DNA from: Rhodococcus_F sp040656415 | GTDB taxonomy: Bacteria > Actinomycetota > Actinomycetes > Mycobacteriales > Mycobacteriaceae | Direction of reading: 5' to 3' | Assembly (NCBI RefSeq): GCF_040656415.1 | Contig: NZ_JBFAMC010000001.1 | Location: 1 to 64,000, forward strand | DNA length: 64,000 nt | Part shown: positions 61,868 through 64,000 of the stretch, piece after piece | Layout: each line of letters starts with the position of its first letter | Position numbering within the stretch: the first letter of the stretch is position 1 | The notes under the pieces: generated by a model | What the model was told of the DNA's origin: nothing | What the model saw: only the letters and a program-made list of their open reading frames with translations | Databases searched by the model: none | Made by a program: the position numbers and the translations under genes

Positions 61868-62766
61868 TCGATGCCTTCCTTTTCTCGAACGTGTACGAGA
61901 AAGAGTTCTTCGCTGAGGGTCAGCGGCCGCTCTGCAAGCCGGACGAGGTTGATCGGGCGATTGGGTGGGGCCGGGTCGAGATGGATTTCGCCAATTCGCC
62001 CAAGCTGGAGTGCGTCTTCGGCGCAACTTCGTGGGAGGCAGGCGATGCCGAGGCCGTGGGCAACCGCGCCGATGATGGCGCCGTTGCTGGCGATGGTGCT
62101 GGTGTGAGTGTTCGGGACACGCCACTTCCTCAGCAGGTCGAGTTGGTACCGGCGGCTCGCTGATCCTTCTTCACGGAGAAGGATGCGACTGCCTCGTAGC
62201 TCTTGGGGACTCGCTTGACAACCAGCGAGCGGGTGGTCACCGGCGACGATCATCGTCTGCGGTTCGCTGGCCACTCGACTTGCTGTGAGTGATGGCTTGT
62301 CGGTCTCGGCGGCAATGAGCGCAAACGCTAGTCGACCATCAGTGACGGCTTGCACCACTGCCGTCGAATTGTCTACGCGCAAGTCGATCTCGACACCGGG
62401 GTATTTGCATGCGAACGACGTGACCAGCCGCGGCAGTAGCTGATGTGTCACCGTCACCGTGCCGCCCACTGCAAGTACGCCTGAAACCGGCGCTTTGCGC
62501 AGCCGCGTCACCTGGTCGGCAGCCTCGTTGGCGAGCGAGAGCAGCGTGCGGGCGTGGTCGACGAGGGCCTCGCCCGCATAGGTGAGCCGGGCGGCACGTC
62601 CAGATCGGTCGACGAGGACCACGCCCAGCTCACGCTCTAGCAGTTGTAGGTTGCCCGATACGGTGGATTGTGCGATGCCGAGCGCGCGAGCCGCGGCGGA
62701 CAGCCCCCCGTGATCTGCCACAGCGACGAATGTCTCGAGCCGCTGCAGGCTGAGCTTGGGGGCCAT
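61864..62766 (-). CDS. LysR family regulator inside the phosphonate operon
   Basis: 300 residues with an N-terminal LysR HTH (FVAVADHGGLSAAARALGIA, STVSGNLQLLERELGVVLVDR) and an effector domain (VSGVLAVGGTVTVTHQLLPRLV). The ATG at 62766 overlaps the phnE stop by 1 nt, and its own stop overlaps phnA by 4 nt. A phosphonoacetate-responsive activator (PhnR-like) is the likely role. LysR genes are usually divergent from targets, so this co-directional, coupled placement is unusual. Confidence 0.88.
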   Translation of the reverse strand: MAPKLSLQRLETFVAVADHGGLSAAARALGIAQSTVSGNLQLLERELGVVLVDRSGRAARLTYAGEALVDHARTLLSLANEAADQVTRLRKAPVSGVLAVGGTVTVTHQLLPRLVTSFACKYPGVEIDLRVDNSTAVVQAVTDGRLAFALIAAETDKPSLTASRVASEPQTMIVAGDHPLAGCQASPQELRGSRILLREEGSASRRYQLDLLRKWRVPNTHTSTIASNGAIIGAVAHGLGIACLPRSCAEDALQLGRIGEIHLDPAPPNRPINLVRLAERPLTLSEELFLVHVREKEGIE

Positions 62767-63605
62767 CAAATGATCCGCGCACGGATTCGAGACGAGATGA
62801 AGTCGATCGTCGCGACCGTGACGATGATGACGATCAGGATGGCCGAGACCTTGTGGTACTGGAACAGCCTCATCGCCACCGTCAACTCGAAGCCGAGCCC
62901 GCCTGCGCCGACCATGCCGAGCACGAACGCGTGGCGCACGTTCGATTCGAGACGGTAGAGACTGTAGGTGATCACCTCGGGAAGGATCTGCGGGATGACG
63001 GACCAGCGCAGAGTCGTGAGCAATCCCGCGCCCGTCGACTCCAGAGCTTCACGCGGGCCTGGATCGATGTTCTCGACTGCCTCGGCGTAGAGCTTGCTCA
63101 GCTCACCACACGAGTACACGGTCAGCGCGAGCACACCCGGGAAGGGGCCGAGACCCACCGCCGCGACGAAGATCAGAGCCCAGATCAGGTCGGGTAGCGA
63201 GCGCAGAACACTCAGGATTGTCCGCGATACCGCGTACACCACTGGGTTGCGACCGAGCAGGTTCTTTGCGGCGCCCATCGCGAGAAAGGTGCTGATGATC
63301 ATCGCGAGCAGCGTGCCCCAGAGCGCCACGGCCACCGTCGTGAGAATCGCGTCCCACAGACTGGGGATGACCGCCAGGTCGGGCGGGAACATTCGAAGTA
63401 GGAAATCGACCAGGCGGGGGACGCCCTGGATGAACCGACCAGGGCTGAGACCGAGGTCATTCGCACTCCAGCCGAGAAAGATGAGCACCGCCAAGACCAC
63501 GACGATGTTCCGTACCCACAGGACGTTGCGTCGCCGCGCCGACTCGGGCGGCAGAACGGGTGGCTTCGACGAGGTTGTGGTCGAAGGTTGCTGATCCACA
63601 GTCAT
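62766..63605 (-). CDS. phnE: Phosphonate ABC transporter permease
   Basis: 279 residues with about six membrane segments. The binding-protein-dependent permease EAA loop is EALESTGAGLLTTLRWSVIPQILPEVITYSLYRLE, spanning about residues 180-215; VLRSLPDLIWALIFVAAVGLGPF and GMVGAGGLGFEL match PhnE. It starts one nt after the phnC stop. The in-frame extension to 63713 overlaps phnC and is not supported. With PhnC it imports phosphonates. Confidence 0.9.
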   Translation of the reverse strand: MTVDQQPSTTTSSKPPVLPPESARRRNVLWVRNIVVVLAVLIFLGWSANDLGLSPGRFIQGVPRLVDFLLRMFPPDLAVIPSLWDAILTTVAVALWGTLLAMIISTFLAMGAAKNLLGRNPVVYAVSRTILSVLRSLPDLIWALIFVAAVGLGPFPGVLALTVYSCGELSKLYAEAVENIDPGPREALESTGAGLLTTLRWSVIPQILPEVITYSLYRLESNVRHAFVLGMVGAGGLGFELTVAMRLFQYHKVSAILIVIIVTVATIDFISSRIRARII

Positions 63606-63606
63606 G

Positions 63607-64000
63607 TCAGGCCGCCTTCTCAGCACCCTGGCCGTAGATCCGACCGATCTCGTCTTCCGAGAGTCCGCTGGGAGTGGTATCGATGGCGATCCGCCCGTCC
63701 AGGAGCGCGACAATCCGCTCGCCGTGGCTGCGCGCGAAACCTAGCTGATGAAGGCTCAAAATGACCGTGATGCCGTCACGTTCGTTGATTCCTTTGAGCA
63801 GGTCCAGAATCTCGCCCGCAGTCACCGGGTCAAGGCTCGCAATCGGCTCGTCCGCAAGGATTACCTTGGGGTTCTGCGCGAGCGCTCGAGCAATTCCCAC
63901 GCGCTGCTTCTGCCCGCCACTGAGTTGGTCGGCGCGTTGGTCGGCGAAGCCCGCGAGTCCTACGGTCTCGAGGATCGACAGCGCATGTTCGCGCTCGTCC
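63607..64000 (-). CDS. phnC: Phosphonate ABC transporter ATP-binding protein, 5' end outside window
   Basis: The last ~131 residues are in the window and the frame is open to the right edge. The ABC signature is QLSGGQKQRVGIARALAQ, Walker B is VILADEPIASLDP and the H-loop is VILSLHQLGFARSHGERI. The Walker A half lies beyond base 64000. HQLGFAR and the C-terminal LSEDEIGRIYG are typical of PhnC. First visible gene of the phosphonate operon. Confidence 0.88.
   Translation of the reverse strand, partial: DEREHALSILETVGLAGFADQRADQLSGGQKQRVGIARALAQNPKVILADEPIASLDPVTAGEILDLLKGINERDGITVILSLHQLGFARSHGERIVALLDGRIAIDTTPSGLSEDEIGRIYGQGAEKAA

Overview
The window is about 64 kb of high-GC actinobacterial DNA. 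It encodes an antigen-85-like mycolyltransferase, mycothiol-dependent formaldehyde dehydrogenase, a SigK/RskA locus with an MPT70/83-like fasciclin lipoprotein, an EspC-like type VII secretion substrate and a carboxylic-acid-reductase-type reductase. Together these point to a mycolic-acid actinomycete, most likely Rhodococcus or a close relative such as Nocardia. The genus is inferred from gene content; no rRNA or tRNA gene was seen.

Layout. 1-4.8 kb: the 3' end of an NRPS (C-A-PCP-TE) and a secreted mycolyltransferase. 4.8-11 kb: regulators, a SAM methyltransferase, LysR/mqo and a serine hydrolase. 11-16 kb: a tight cluster for formaldehyde and formate oxidation (MSH-formaldehyde dehydrogenase, metallo-hydrolase, FdhF/YdeP-type molybdoenzyme, FdhD). 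15.9-19.1 kb: an IclR regulator divergent from malate synthase G, with a palindrome between them. 19.1-26.7 kb: four tandem, mosaic copies of a SnoaL-like/flavin-monooxygenase fusion gene. Copy 1 has a start-proximal 1-nt frameshift and copy 2 an altered FAD motif. 27-28 kb: a secreted seven-repeat YVTN propeller.

28-35.5 kb: a SigK module. On the minus strand the order is fasciclin lipoprotein, strong hairpin, FAD amine oxidase, DUF1365, UfaA1-type methyltransferase, DUF1295, sigK, rskA, with mostly 4-nt overlaps. A lipocalin gene diverges from the fasciclin gene, and the shared intergenic region carries two divergent SigK-like promoters inside a 15-bp inverted repeat. 35.5-42.2 kb: NAD(P)-binding proteins, aldo-keto reductase, alcohol dehydrogenase and SMP-30 lactonase. 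42.2-45.8 kb: 4-hydroxybenzoate uptake and hydroxylation (AAHS transporter, IclR, PobA) with a 19-bp palindrome before pobA.

45.9-48.7 kb: a cassette with an EspC-like protein, a WXG-like protein with a toxin-type C-terminal domain, and two paralogous lipoproteins. It lies between pobA and a second, diverged pobA 3' end. 48.7-52.1 kb: a secreted cutinase-like protein divergent from a stand-alone CAR-type thioester reductase. 52.3-54.3 kb: an ABC exporter with a small XRE regulator. 54.8-55.9 kb: an unrecognised membrane protein in a lower-GC patch. 56.3-60.1 kb: an acyl-CoA dehydrogenase/APH-like kinase/SDR operon with a divergent TetR. 60.6-64 kb: a phosphonate operon (phnC-phnE-lysR-phnA) running off the right edge.

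The most notable items are the type VII cassette bracketed by pobA ends, the SigK module with paired promoters, the FMO array, and the free-standing CAR reductase domain.
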